Shown piece by piece: positions 1-11,465 of a stretch of 64,000 nucleotides of DNA. The notes under the pieces are model-generated. The model had not been told where the DNA came from. It ran no database searches and saw nothing but the letters and a program-made list of their open reading frames with translations. Each line of letters begins with the position of its first letter. Positions within the stretch are counted from its first letter, which is position 1. The position numbers and the translations under genes are program-made. The DNA is taken from NCBI RefSeq assembly GCF_046630445.1, contig NC_092333.1, forward strand, positions 184,476,001 to 184,540,000. Direction: 5' to 3'. This DNA is from Rutidosis leptorrhynchoides (Eukaryota; Streptophyta; Magnoliopsida; Asterales; Asteraceae).

Positions 1-34
1 GGACCTAATTGCTAAATTAGTGAACTATGGTTAG

Positions 35-42
35 TATAAATA
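35..42 (+). promoter_or_regulatory. TATA-like box of LTR L1
   Basis: TATAAATA, in a position compatible with the U3/R boundary of L1. The U3 upstream of it is outside the window, so the spacing to the LTR start cannot be checked. Confidence 0.4.
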
Positions 43-1780
43 CAAGTATTAAACCTAAAAATTGTAAAAACCCTCACTAACACAAAAAGGCACTCGATCC
101 TCCTCCTACTCCCTTCTGTTCGTCTACCTCAGCCACCAACACACCACCCTTCAATTTTAATTTTTAGCCTAAACCTTCTACACGAACGTTGCAATTCCCT
201 TCGTGCTCTACGCGTTGGTGTATTTAATTTCTTGATCAAAGGTATAATCACATGAACCCTAATCTTAAAAATATGATTTTTATTAATGTTTCATAGTTAT
301 GTTGTCAATTGCTCAAGTCTATAAGCGTACATGTTAATTGTTATCGTTAAATTGATCGTTTGATGCGCTAGGGTTAAGAACCGAATTTGTTATTGCATGA
401 TCAGTAAATTTAATTTTTTCAAATGCATGATATTATGTGATAATTAGATTCCTTGCGAAAAACTATTGAGTTTAGGCTTTGGATTCGCTTGATTTCGTTT
501 CCGGATGATCAAGTTATGTCCATTTGAATTAACGTTGTGTTTTTGTTGTGTAATTAGAAATCTGGGTTTGATAGACCACGAATTGGCATGTAAAACTTAT
601 ACCACTAGAAATATAATTTAAAAACACACAAGTTACACTAGGATATCATGTCGTTTGCTTATGTATAACTTGAGATATGCTTGATTTAGTGTAAAAGAGG
701 ATTTATACAACACTTGCATGAAAATAGCCTTGTATGATAAAATTTGTTGACTTCTGTGTTTAAAGCTTTGCATATTTGAAATATACACAAAAATTACTTC
801 ACCTTTCATGTAGATATCATAGTCTAATTGTATCTATATCTTCGGATATTGCGTGCGAATGTGACAAGCTAAACTAGAATCGAATCTACAACTTGCTCTC
901 TGTGTTATACTCTGTGGGTTGTGTTTATTGAGATAACATGTATGCTTCATGAAAATGAATCTTTATATGTTATGTGGTATATGGTTATTTTATTCCAACC
1001 TCCTAAACCTTATGCATTGGGCACACTAGTGCCATACTTTGTGTAACTTCTGAATTGAGCTGAAAACTGAACATTCAACTTGAACGAATAAACTGTACAA
1101 ATTGGCTTAACAAAAATTTCTCAGCTTTTGATATGTGTTAATTTGACTTGTCCTTGAACTATTTCCATTGACCTTGTGTCAATTTCATGTCCCTAGCTCC
1201 GGTTATAGCCAAAACAAAATCAGTGCGCGGTCAGAAACTGACTTGATAAACTACAAATGTACCCCTTCTGATTCCTGACTTTTAATTATCGTATGAGACC
1301 CTGGCTGGACTTTTTGGAATTTATTTTGAGTATACTTATGATCTGGAGTTTTCCATGTTTACTTGAATTTTTCACTATGAGATAATATGTTAAGTTTGCT
1401 ACATGTACATGAACTTTGTGCACAACGATAAACTGAAATTGTGAAAATGACCATTTGTGACCTAAAATGTGTTGTTTGACTTAGGTTGGATATGTTGACC
1501 AACACTTGACATGAACCTACTGATGTTGACTTTAGTTGACCAGATTTGACTTTCGGTTTGACTTCGGTTGACCTTGTTTGACTTGCATGAACTAGTTGAC
1601 TGTATGTTGACTTTTACTTTGAAACGCGTCGAATCGAGCAATAAGAAAACTTATACTATGAAACCACATTTGTTTAGGACATATTTATTGACCAACCTAA
1701 ATACGTATACTTAGGTTGCATTACTCGGCACTAAACCGTACCAGTTATTTGTCTACTTTCCAATCCAAGCTTATTTAAAG

Positions 1781-2442
1781 GTGAGTCTACAGTCCCGCTT
1801 TTTATATGTTTTCAGGGATGAGAATACATGTTGTTATACTTACATTATCAAATGCTTTTGTATTGACACGAGTACTATATATGCATATTGAGTTTGTTCG
1901 CAAAGTCTCTAGCTTGAATACTTTTAATACCATCGGTGTAAGCACAATTTAGATGGACGGATCCGTTAGGTTGACAACCTCACCCTACATTATTAACTGT
2001 GGTGCATTTACTTTGAACATTAGATATACTCGAACAAGTGTATAACATTTTATGAGGTAAAGGCGGGTATAGTGGTTTCTATACTCGGGTCATTGCTAGT
2101 ATTCAGGTGCTCAGATTATGCAAACGTTTTCACAACTTGGAGTTGTACTTGTAAAATCTTGTGGTCAAGGAACTTAAACTATTTTTTGATAACTATTTTC
2201 AGATACTATACAACGTTATGTAAAACTGTGGTTTACAAATGATTGAAACTTGACATGGTAGTGTCCACAAACTTTTGAAATGGGAAACGGTGTTGTCTAT
2301 AAACTATAACATTAAACCTTGGTGGTCTTCCACTAATAAACGTTTTTGAAATATTATTTCTTAAACATACTGTATTGTTTACCTAAAACCTGTAGATTCA
2401 CTCAACATTATTGTTGATCCGTTTTGCATGTTTTATTCTCAG
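1781..2442 (+). other. Conserved LTR intron-like module, L1 copy
   Basis: It starts AAAG|GTGAGT, a near-ideal plant 5' splice site, and ends TTTTATTCTCAG|GT, a near-ideal 3' splice site. Box A GTGAGTCTACAG (1781-1792) is complementary to A' CTGTAGATTCAC (2390-2401), 12 pairs with one G.T. Box B TGAGAATACATG (1819-1830) is complementary to B' (2426-2441) with a bulge. CTTCCGCTG follows at 2453-2461. A and A' both differ from the other families yet still pair. Splicing itself is an inference. Confidence 0.6.
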
Positions 2443-2548
2443 GTATTAATTGCTTCCGCTGTAGAATATTGTTGTTACGTAGAAGTCAAGCCAAGCACTG
2501 GGACCAGAGTTAACTTTCCGTTAAAGGGATTTTTGACGGGGTGTTACA

Positions 2549-3116
2549 ATATCCAAAAGCTTTAAAGAAGGATAAGTTGGTGGCTCAATACAAAAAGTTT
2601 CAAGAAATGATGAAAAACGTCTCAGTTAACTTGCCTATAACCGATGTGCTTAAAGGAATGCCAAACTACGGTCGGTTCATCAAGGAGCTAATATCTCAAA
2701 TGCGTAAATATCATGACGAAACTTCTTTCTTTATTAAAGAGGAATGCAACAAGATTCTTGCATCAAAGCCACGGATTCCTAAGAAGTTAGGAGATCCGGG
2801 AAAATTCGTTTTCCCTTGTAAGTTTGGTGAATCGGAAGTGTTCAATGCACTTTCCGATTTGGGTGCAAGCATTAACCGAATGCCCCATTCACTTTACGAG
2901 AGACTCAGTCTTGGACCTCTTAAACCAACACAGATTAGGATAAGATTGGCTAATCATTCATTTGATACCACTATTGGCATCGCCGAGGACATCTTGGTTA
3001 GCATTGACACCTTGGTGTTCCCGGTTGATTTTGTTATCATGGAGATGAAGGAGGATCTTCAAGTCCCCCTCATTTTAGGAAGACCATCTTTGGCGACCGC
3101 CGACACCATCATTTAG
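2549..3116 (+). pseudogene. A1 gag C terminus and aspartic protease (broken)
   Basis: The open frame enters directly from the end of L1, so the gag N terminus is cut off by that insertion. It has the Athila gag-PR linker (YPKALKKDKL near the start), then the retropepsin region with the catalytic triplet D-L-G-A-S and the C-terminal L-I-L-G-R-P motif. The catalytic Asp is present here, unlike in A2. The frame stops with TAG at 3114-3116, and beyond it pol continues only with shifts. The protease would process the Gag-Pol polyprotein in virus-like particles. This copy cannot make a full product. Confidence 0.8.
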
Positions 3117-4909
3117 TGCAACGCAATCAACTCAACATTGGAGTTAGTGAGGAGCGTGTGACCATCAATATCTGAGAAGCTATAAAGCAACCAAGTAACA
3201 CCGATGATGATGAGTGCTATGCCTTTGACCACAATGACCTTTATGTGCATAATGAACTCGAAAAGCTTTTAAAGGTTGATACCACGGGGTTCGACCAAAC
3301 TTGTGATAATGAAATTGTGGATTTAGAGGCCGATTTTAAGGAATTGATGAATGTTAATGTTGATGAATTTGAAAGTGAAAATGAGACCATTCGGGAAGAG
3401 TCATTTGAGTCTATCCCTCATGAAGATAGATTTTGAATCAAGTCTTGATGGGAGGAACCTCCCACTCTTGAGCTTAAAGATCTCCCTGAATATCTTGAAT
3501 ATGTTTATCTCAAGGAAGAAAACCAACTTCCGGTGATTATTTCTTCAAAACTCACCCAAGACCAAAAGACTCGACTTGTCTCACTACTTAAGTCTCACCA
3601 TAAGGCCATAGCATGGAAGACCACGGACATCCCAGGGATCAATCCATCATATTGCACACACAAAATTCTCATGGAAGAGAACTTCAAACCGGTTGTCCAA
3701 CGACAATGAAGACTTAACCCAAACATGAAAGAGGTTGTCAAAAAGGAAGTGATTAAACTATTGGACGCGGGGCTTATTTATCCAATATCCAACTCACCAT
3801 GGGTGAGTCCCGTCCAAGTGGCGCCCAAAAAAGGTGGAACCACGGTGATCTTAAACGACCAAAATGAACTTGTCCCGACCCGAACCATCATGGGATGGCG
3901 CGTGTGTATTGACTATAGACGTTTAAATGATGCCACACGAAAATACCATTTACCACTCCCTTACATCTATCAAATGATCGAACGTTTGAGCGGGAGAGAG
4001 TTTTATTGCTTTCTTGATGGGTTTTCAAGATACTTTCAAATCCCGATAGACACCGAGGATCAACAAAAGACGACCTTTACATGCCCATATGGTACATTTG
4101 CGTATCGAAGGATGCCTTTTTGGCTATGCAATGTCCCGGGAACATTTCAACGATGCATGCTTGCTATTTTCTCGGATATGGTTGAGGATACTATCGAGGT
4201 ATTCATGAATGACTTTTCAGTATTCGGAGATTCATTCGACCATTGTCTTAAAAATCTAGATAAAATGTTAACTCGTTGTGAAAGTACAAATTTGGTTCTT
4301 AATTGAGAAAAATGTCACTTCATGGTCAACGAAGGGGTAGTTTTGGGACACAAAATATCTAAGGTGGGAATCGAGGTAGACAAAGCTAAAATTAGTGTGA
4401 TAAAAGACTTACCAAAACTATCGGATGTGAAAGCAAACCGAAGTTTTCTTGGGCACGCGGGATTTTATAGACGGTTCATAAAAGATTTTTCGAAAATCGC
4501 TCGCACTATGACCAAGTTGTTATAAAAAGACCAACCTTTCTTGTTTGATGAGGAATGCACCAAAGCTTTTAACTTGTTGAAAGAAAAGCTCATTAACCCA
4601 CCAATTCTTATTTCTCCCGATTGGGATAAAGACTTTAAATTGATGTGCGATGCGAGCGATTATGCGCTTGGCGCGGTGCTTGGTCAAAGAGTTGATCAAC
4701 ACTTTAGACCGATTTACTATGCAAGAAAGACCTTAACTGGGGCCCAATTGAATTACACCACTATCAAGAAGGAATTTCTTGCGGTAGTATTTGCTTTTGA
4801 TAAGTTTCGATCTTATCTTGTACTTTCCAAAACAATCGTATACACGGACCACTCCGCGTTGCGATATATTTTTCAAAAACAAGATTCGAAACATCGTTTA
4901 ATTAGGTAG
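3117..4909 (+). pseudogene. A1 reverse transcriptase and RNase H (broken)
   Basis: Similarity runs through an acidic linker (3245-3436), then RT: I-L-M-E-E-N near 3670, V-C-I-D-Y-R-R-L-N near 3905, YCFLDGF near 4005, and the catalytic box reading F-M-N-D-F at 4202-4216, where the first catalytic Asp codon is AAT (Asn). RNase H follows at about 4541-4909 (M-C-D-A-S-D; Y-T-D-H-S-A-L). In-frame stops occur at 3709 (TGA for Arg), 4303 (TGA for Trp), 4523 (TAA for Glu) and 4907 (TAG for Trp), judged against A2, plus at least one frame change near 3436-3480. The enzyme is dead by both nonsense and active-site change. Confidence 0.85.
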
Positions 4910-6366
4910 GTCCTTTTGATACAAGAGTTTGATATAGAAATAAGGGATAAAAAGGGAGTTGAGAATGTGGCGGCCGACCACTTGTCAAGGTTAGACAATC
5001 TCGGGCTTCAACCTTTAGACGAATCAAAGATTCGGGATACTTTCCCCGATGAACATTTAAAGAGAATTGACCTAGTTGATGAAGTCCCATGGTTCACCGA
5101 TTTTGCAAACTACTTGGCCTCAAATGTTTTACAAAAAGGGTTATCATACCAACAAAAGAAAAAGTTTTTCAACGATTTACAGTATTACTTTTGGGAAGAA
5201 CCACACTTGTTCCGCATTGGGGCGGATCAAGTAATTCGGAGATGTGTTTATGGGCAAGAAGCCCACGAGATTTTAAGGAGTTGTCATAGTGGACCTACAG
5301 GAGGGCATTTTGGTCTGAGTCACACCGTTAAAAAGATGTTTGATTCCGGTTTCTATTGGCCCACGATATTCAAGGACTCCTACAAAATGGTGAAACGTTG
5401 TGATTCTTGCCAAAGGTCCGGCTCCATTTCAAAGAGGGATGAGATGCCTCAAACCGGCATTCAAATATGTGAAGTATTCGACGTATGGGGTTTAGATTTC
5501 ATGGGTCCATTCCCGAACTTAAATAAGTGCCTCTATATTTTGGTAGCGGTAGATTATGTTTCAAAATGGGCTGAGGCCAAGGCCTTGCCAACTAACAATG
5601 TGAGAGTAGTTGTTAAGTTTTTGAAAGGGTTGTTTGCTAGGTTTGGTGGTCCAAAAGTGTTGATCTCGGATCGAGGGATACATTTTGCTAATAGTCTAAT
5701 GGAGAGAGTCATGGAAAAATATGGTGTAACACATCGTTTTTCGACCCCTTACCATCCCCAAACAAGTGGTTAAGTCGAAAACACGAATCGTGCTTTGAAA
5801 AGAATTTTGAAAAAGACGGTTAGTAATAATCCTAAGATTTGGTCAACCAAGCTAGATGAAGCATTGTGGGCATTTATGACCTCTTACAAGACACCCATAG
5901 GAACCACACCGTTTCATCTAGTGTATGGGAAGGCATGTCACATCCCGATTGAAGTTGAACACAAAGCATTTTGGGCGATTAAGGAGATAAACCTAGACCT
6001 AGAACGAGCTAAGGAAAAACAGGTGACGCAAATGCACGAATTAGAGGAGCTTAGGCTAGAGGCATACGATAACTCTTTAGCATACAAAGAGAAAACTAAG
6101 CATTGACACATGCCCGACTCAATGGTCCTAAAGAATTTCACCCAAACGATAAGGTCTTAGTTTTCAACTCCCGCTTTAAGTTCTCACCCGATAAGTTAAA
6201 GTCTAGATGGAAGTGTCCGTACATTGTTAAAAGGGCTTATCCTATAGGTTATGTGGAGTTATATGGGAATGGGAACACTTTCAAGGTAAACGATCATAGA
6301 TTAAAGGTCTATAGGGATGACATTAATGCTATTGAGTTTGATGACATCAAGTTCTACCCAAAATGA
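4910..6366 (+). pseudogene. A1 RNase H tail and integrase (broken)
   Basis: Opens at 4916 with the RNase H-integrase linker (A-A-D-H-L-S-R-L). The integrase zinc-binding HHCC region is around 5281-5420 ([14 protein letters not shown]), followed by the DDE core: W-G-L-D-F-M-G-P near 5490 and L-I-S-D-R-G near 5660. Stops fall at 5771 (TAA for Gln) and 6104 (TGA for Trp), with a frame change next to the latter. The C-terminal domain is readable to 6366. Integrase inserts the cDNA into the host genome; this copy is non-functional. Confidence 0.85.
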
Positions 6367-7002
6367 TACCTTTGCACTAAAACAGGTCAAGTGATAGACC
6401 CGTGATCAAAACAATCACGTTTGTGAATATTTATACATTTAGGATTACATTTCATTTAGACTTGTATGATATTATATTTTTATAGGTTGCATTTGCATGT
6501 AGTTGCATTTCATGCATTTGGGTAAATTGAAAAAAACTGCCAAAATAGCTTTTGAATGAGTTGAAATGGATTTTGAAACTACAAAACTGCATCAGGTACA
6601 AAAGTGACGCTTTTGTCCTAGAAGCGGCGCTTCTTGGATTCCAAGAGCGGCGCTCCTGCTTCAACAGCGACGCTTTAACCTGTGATTTTGGACCAAAAAT
6701 GGACAGTGGGCAATAGCGACGCTTTTTCATTGAAAAGCGGCGCTTCTATTTTCTCAAGAGCGACGCTTTTATTTGAAAAGCAGTGCTTCTGCTTCTTCAG
6801 GAACGGCGCTCCTACTACAAGAGCGGTGCTCCTGGACCTGGGCTGTCAAGTTTTAAATACGACTCAAACATTTCATTTTCTCCACCCACTTCATTTATTC
6901 TTCCGTTTTGCGATTAAGTCTCAGCAACTTTGACCCCTAGTACCAAATTAACATCTTTTGTGAAGATTTCTTGCATTCTTATCATCATCTAACTTGAGTA
7001 AA
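6367..7002 (+). other. A1 pol-ORF3 spacer with palindrome array and possible internal promoter
   Basis: No gene is visible. Between 6601 and 6835 there are about ten copies, spaced 20-22 bases, of a near-palindrome AGCG(G/A)CGCT with variable flanks (CTTTT, CTTCT, CTCCT). A TATA-like TTTTAAATAC follows at 6851-6860, then a leader-like CT-rich stretch. The same array, also about ten copies, sits upstream of the TATA box in the A1 LTR (42757-43005). A donor-like AA|GTAAGA occurs at 7001-7008. A second promoter for ORF3 is an inference. Confidence 0.55.
6601..6835 (+). repeat. AGCGNCGCT palindrome array, internal A1 copy
   Basis: Near-identical 9-base palindromic cores start at about 6603, 6623, 6644, 6666, 6715, 6736, 6758, 6780, 6803 and 6822. 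The flanks often extend the dyad (GAAGCGGCGCTTC; AAAAG...CTTTT). Confidence 0.75.
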
Positions 7003-7677
7003 GTAAGATTCATGCTTCATTAACACTTATCTTCAATTATTTGCATGATTCTTGTTATGTTCTTGTTTCTTCTTATTTTTAGATCTCTAAACAATTGATG
7101 ATGATTAAGCTAAATTGGTGATGAAACCTTGTTATTATCATGATTCCTAACATGATTTACATGTTTGATTTTGAAAATTTGCACTTTGAATTTTTAGGGT
7201 TCTTCCTAATTTGAGGGTTTTTCAAAGATGATGTTTAATTGAGAATGTAATGATACAATTGGTCATTCTATGCCTATATGTTATGTCTAGATCAAAAAGG
7301 AACCATATTTCATGCTTGTTTGTGGTTAAATTGAATTTAGGGTTCTTGATCCTTTGACCTTTGACTAAGTTTGACCAATTGGGGTGTAATGGCAGTTGAA
7401 CCCTACTTGTTATTGATTATACTTGAGATGATATGACTAATTGTTATAATAGAATGCATGCTCTTAGTTTTAAGCTTAATTTGACTTTTGACTTTGACTA
7501 GAGTTGACTTTTTGGCAATTTAGTCATATCGTTCATGATTGCATGTTGTGAAGCCCTTGTTCGGAAATTAAATATAGGGGGACATGTTGCTCCATCAATG
7601 GTTGAATGCAATATATTTACTTGATGCTAATGTCATGGAATCATTTTTACTTGTATTGTTTGATGAATCGATTTCAG
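7003..7677 (+). other. Candidate intron upstream of A1 ORF3
   Basis: A donor-like GTAAGATT begins at 7003, and an acceptor-like GAATCGATTTCAG ends at 7677 immediately before the open ORF3 frame. This would fit a spliced subgenomic RNA for the third ORF. The stretch shows no coding similarity of its own. Inference only. Confidence 0.35.
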
Positions 7678-7796
7678 GAAAGCGATAAAGGGAAGGGATA
7701 TGAACGATTCACCGATGCTCATGAGTGGTTGCAAGTGCTTCTAAAGGATGAAATGATTCAAGATCAAGTGGTTAATAGGCTTCACATGCCGGTGTG
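7678..7796 (+). pseudogene. A1 ORF3 (ATHILA ORF1-like), left part, interrupted by T1
   Basis: An open frame runs from the acceptor-like site into the T1 insertion (for example G-Y-E-R-F-T-D-A-H-E-W-L). No ATG lies near the acceptor in frame; the first in-frame ATG is at about 7753, so the true start is unclear. Removing one copy of the T1 target duplication keeps the frame open into the right part at 21312. Function is unknown; in Athila elements this position is called env-like. I see no signal peptide or membrane segment here. Confidence 0.55.
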
Positions 7797-10700
7797 TGTA
7801 GTGACCTGAACTTTTCCATGTTTATATATATTAATTGAGATTGATATTTACATGACTAAATGTTTCCAATGTGTTAAACAATCAAACTTGTTAAGACTTG
7901 ATTAAATGAAATAAGTTTCATATAGACAATTGATCACCCATGTTGACCGGCGATTCACGAACGTTACAAAATTGTAAAAACTACATGTTGTGGTATATAT
8001 AGACATATATATATGGTTGACATAAGATTATGATGAGTAAGTATCTCACTAAGTATATTAACAATGTGTGATATACATAAGAAATGAGATTACTAAGTTA
8101 AGAAACTCGAAATGACATATATAACGATTATCGTTATGATAACGTCTACTAAATACATATGTATCATATTAAGATATTGATACACTATATTTAACATGAT
8201 AAAATGATATTTAAATATATCATTAAGTGTGTTAACAATGAACTACATATGTAAAAACAAGACTACTAACTCAAGAATTACGAAACGAGACTTATATGTA
8301 ACGATTATCGTTGTAACGATATTTTAATGTATATATCATATTAAGAGATATTCATACATCATAATATCATGATAATATAATAATTTAACATCTCATTTGA
8401 TATAATAAATATTGGGTTAACAACATTAATTGAGATCGTTAACTTAAAGGTTTCAAAACAACACTTACATGTAACGACTAACGAAGACTTAACGACTCCA
8501 TTAGAATGTATATACATGTTGTGTTTTGATATGTATTCTTACACTTTTGAAAGACTTCAAGACACATATCAAAGTACTTCTACTTAACAAAAATGCTTAT
8601 AATTACATCCTCGTTCAGTTTCATCAACAATTCTACTCGTATGCACCCGTATTCGTACTCGTACAATACACACCTTTTAGATGTATATACTATTGGTATA
8701 TACACTCCAATGATCAGCTCTTAGTAGCCCATTTGAGTCACCTAACATATGTGGGAACCATAATTTGGCAACTAGCATGAAATATCTCATAAAATTACAA
8801 AAATATTAGTAATCATTCATGACTTATTTACATGAAAACAAAATTACATATCCTTTATATCTAATCCATATACCAACGACCAAAAACACCTACAAACACT
8901 TTCATTCTTCAATTTTCTTCATCTAATTGATCTCTCTCAAGTTCTATCTTCAAGTTCTAAGTGTTCTTCATAAATTTCATAAGTATAGTTTCATAAAAAT
9001 CAAGAATACTTCCAAGTTTGCAAGTCTACTTCCAAGCTTTCTAATCCATTCCAAGTAATCATCTAAGATCAAGGAACCTTTGTTATTTATAGTAGGTTAT
9101 ATTTCTAATTCAAGGTAATATTCATATTTAAACTTTGATTCAATTTCTACAACTATAACAATCTTATTTCGAGTGAAAATCTTACTTGAACTGTTTTCGT
9201 GTCATGATTCTGTTTCAAGAACTTTCAAGCCATCCAAGGATCCTTTGAAGCTAGATCCATTTTCCTCATTTCTAGTAGTTTTATCCAGAAAACTTGAGGT
9301 AGTAATGATGTTCATAACATCATTCGATTCATACATATAAAGCTATCTTATTCGAAGGTTTAAACTTGTAATCACTAGAACATAGTTTAGTTAATTCTAA
9401 ACTTGTTCGCAAACAAAAGTTAATCCTTCTAACTTGACTTTTAAAATCAACTAAACACATGTTATATATCTATATTATATGCTAACTTAATGATTTAAAA
9501 CCTAAAAACACGATGAACACCATAAAATCGGATATACGCCGTCGTAGTGAAACCGGGAGCTGTTTTGGTTTGGATAATTAAAAACTATGATAAACTTTGA
9601 TTTAAAAGTTGTTCATCTGGGAAAATGATTTTTCATATGAACATGAAACTATATCCAAAAATCTTGATTAAACTCAAAGTGAAAGTATGTTTTTCAAAAT
9701 GGTCATCAAGATGTCATTCTTTCGACGGAAATGACTACCTCTTTATTAATTGCCATGTAACTTAAATATTCCACTATAAACCTATACTTTTTCTGTTTGG
9801 ATTCTTAAATTAGAGTTCAATATGAAACCATAGAAATTTGATTCACTCAAAACGGATTTAAATGAAGAAGTTATGGGTAAAACAAGATTGGATATTTTTG
9901 ATCTTTTTAGCTACGGGAAATGTTTAACAAATCTATACAAATCATATCCTAGCTAACTTATATTGTATTATACATGTATTCTAATATATTATGTAATCTT
10001 GGGAAACCATAGACACGTATGCAAATGTTTTGACATATCATATCGATCCATGTATATATATTATTGGGAACAACCATAGACACTCTATATGCAGTAATGT
10101 TGGAGTTTGCTATATAGGGTTGAGGTTGATTCCAAAAATATATATAATTTAAGTTGTGATCTAGCCTGAGACGTGTATACACTAGGTCGTGGATTGATTC
10201 AAGATAATATATATCGATTTATTTCTGTACATCTAACTATGGACAACTAGTTGTAGGTTACTAACGAGGACAGCTGACTTAATACACTCAAATCTTTAAA
10301 ACATAATAAAAATGGTTGTAATTATATTTTGATCATACTTTGATATATATGTACATATTTCTATAGGTTCGTGAATCGATCCGTGGCCAAGTCTTATTTC
10401 CGAGGAAGGAAATATCTGTGAAAGTGAGTTATAGTCCCACTTTTAAAATCTAATATTTTTGGGATGAGAATACATGCAGATTTTATAAATGATTTACAAA
10501 ATAGACACAAGTACGTGAAACTACATTCTATGGTTGAATTATCAAAATCGAATATGCCCCTTTTTATTAAGTCTGGTAATCTAAGAATTAGGGAACAGAC
10601 ACCCTAATTGACGCGAATCCTAAAGATAGATCTATTGGGCCTAACAAACCTCATCCAAAGTACCGGATGCTTTAGTACTTCGAAATTTATATCATATCCG

Positions 10701-11256
10701 AAGGGTGTCCCGAAATGATGGGGATATTCTTATATATGCATCTTGTTAATGTCGGTTACCAGGTGTTCACCATATGAATGATTTTTATCTCTATGTATGG
10801 GATGTGTATTGAAATATGAAATCTTGTGGTCTATTGTTACGATTTGATATATATAGGTTAAACCTATAACTCACCAACATTTTTGTTGACGTTTAAAGCA
10901 TGTTTATTCTCAGGTGATTACTAAGAGCTTCCGTTGTTGTATACTAAAATAAGGACAAGATTTGGAGTCCATGTTTGTATGGTATTGTGTAAAAACTGCA
11001 TTCAAGAAACATATGTCGATGTAATATATTTCTATTGTAAACCATTATGTAATGGTCGTGTGTAAACAGTATATTTTAGATTATCATTATTTGATAATCT
11101 ACGTAATGTTTTTAAAACCTTTATTGATAAAATAAAGGTTATGGTTGTTTTAAAAAAGAATGCAGTCTTTGAAAAACGTCTCATATAGAGGTCAAAACCT
11201 CGCAACGAAATCAATTAATATGGAACGTTTATAATCAATATGAACGGGACATTTCA
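7797..11256 (+). repeat. T1 5' LTR
   Basis: 3,460 bases, TGTAGTGACC...GGGACATTTCA, paired with 17846-21306. It is followed two bases later by an initiator-Met-type PBS. A TATA box is not clear (a weak CTTTATATC lies near 8855, before a CT-rich leader). It contains the conserved module at 10424-10936. The small ORFs inside recur in both LTRs and look like chance. Confidence 0.92.
10424..10913 (+). other. Conserved LTR intron-like module, T1 5' LTR
   Basis: A GTGAGTTATAG (10424-10434) pairs perfectly with A' CTATAACTCAC (10864-10874). B TGAGAATACATGC (10465-10477) pairs with B' GCATGTTTATTCTCA (10898-10912). It ends CAG|GT at 10913. CTTCCGTTG follows at 10928. The A'-to-acceptor distance is 39 bases. 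Confidence 0.6.
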
Positions 11257-11258
11257 GT

Positions 11259-11270
11259 TGGTATCCGAGC
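11259..11270 (+). other. T1 primer-binding site (initiator Met tRNA type)
   Basis: TGGTATCCGAGC, two bases after the LTR. It matches the usual plant tRNA-iMet PBS TGGTATCAGAGC with one change (A to C), also present in T2. Confidence 0.85.
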
Positions 11271-11465
11271 GTTGGTCTTAGAGAACCAGAAAATTTGCAT
11301 TAGTGTGTCTTATCGAGTTTGTTAGGATGCATTAGTGAGTCTGGACTTCGACCGTGTTTTCTTTAAAAATGATTGCTTAACATTTTTGTTGGAAACTATA
11401 TATTATTAACATGTAAATATTATGTGATATATTAATCTCTTAACATGTTTGATATTTTGTGATAG

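Larger units (their letters stand above)
1..2548 (+). repeat. L1: chromovirus-type LTR, 3' LTR or solo LTR, left end outside window
   Basis: The right edge is seen directly: the sequence ends GACGGGGTGTTACA at 2548 and the next base resumes the Athila gag/protease reading frame of A1, with no primer-binding site. It is therefore a 3' LTR or a solo LTR rather than a 5' LTR. A TATA-like TATAAATA lies at 35-42. The block at 1781-2461 is the conserved LTR module shared with T1-T4. The left end and any partner LTR are outside the window, so the target duplication cannot be checked. No coding sequence is visible in it. Confidence 0.8.

Noticed and set aside
8526..8780. 84-codon ORF, repeated at 18575-18829
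   Set aside because: It lies in both T1 LTRs, so the duplication reflects LTR identity; no domain and a composition typical of chance in AT-rich DNA.
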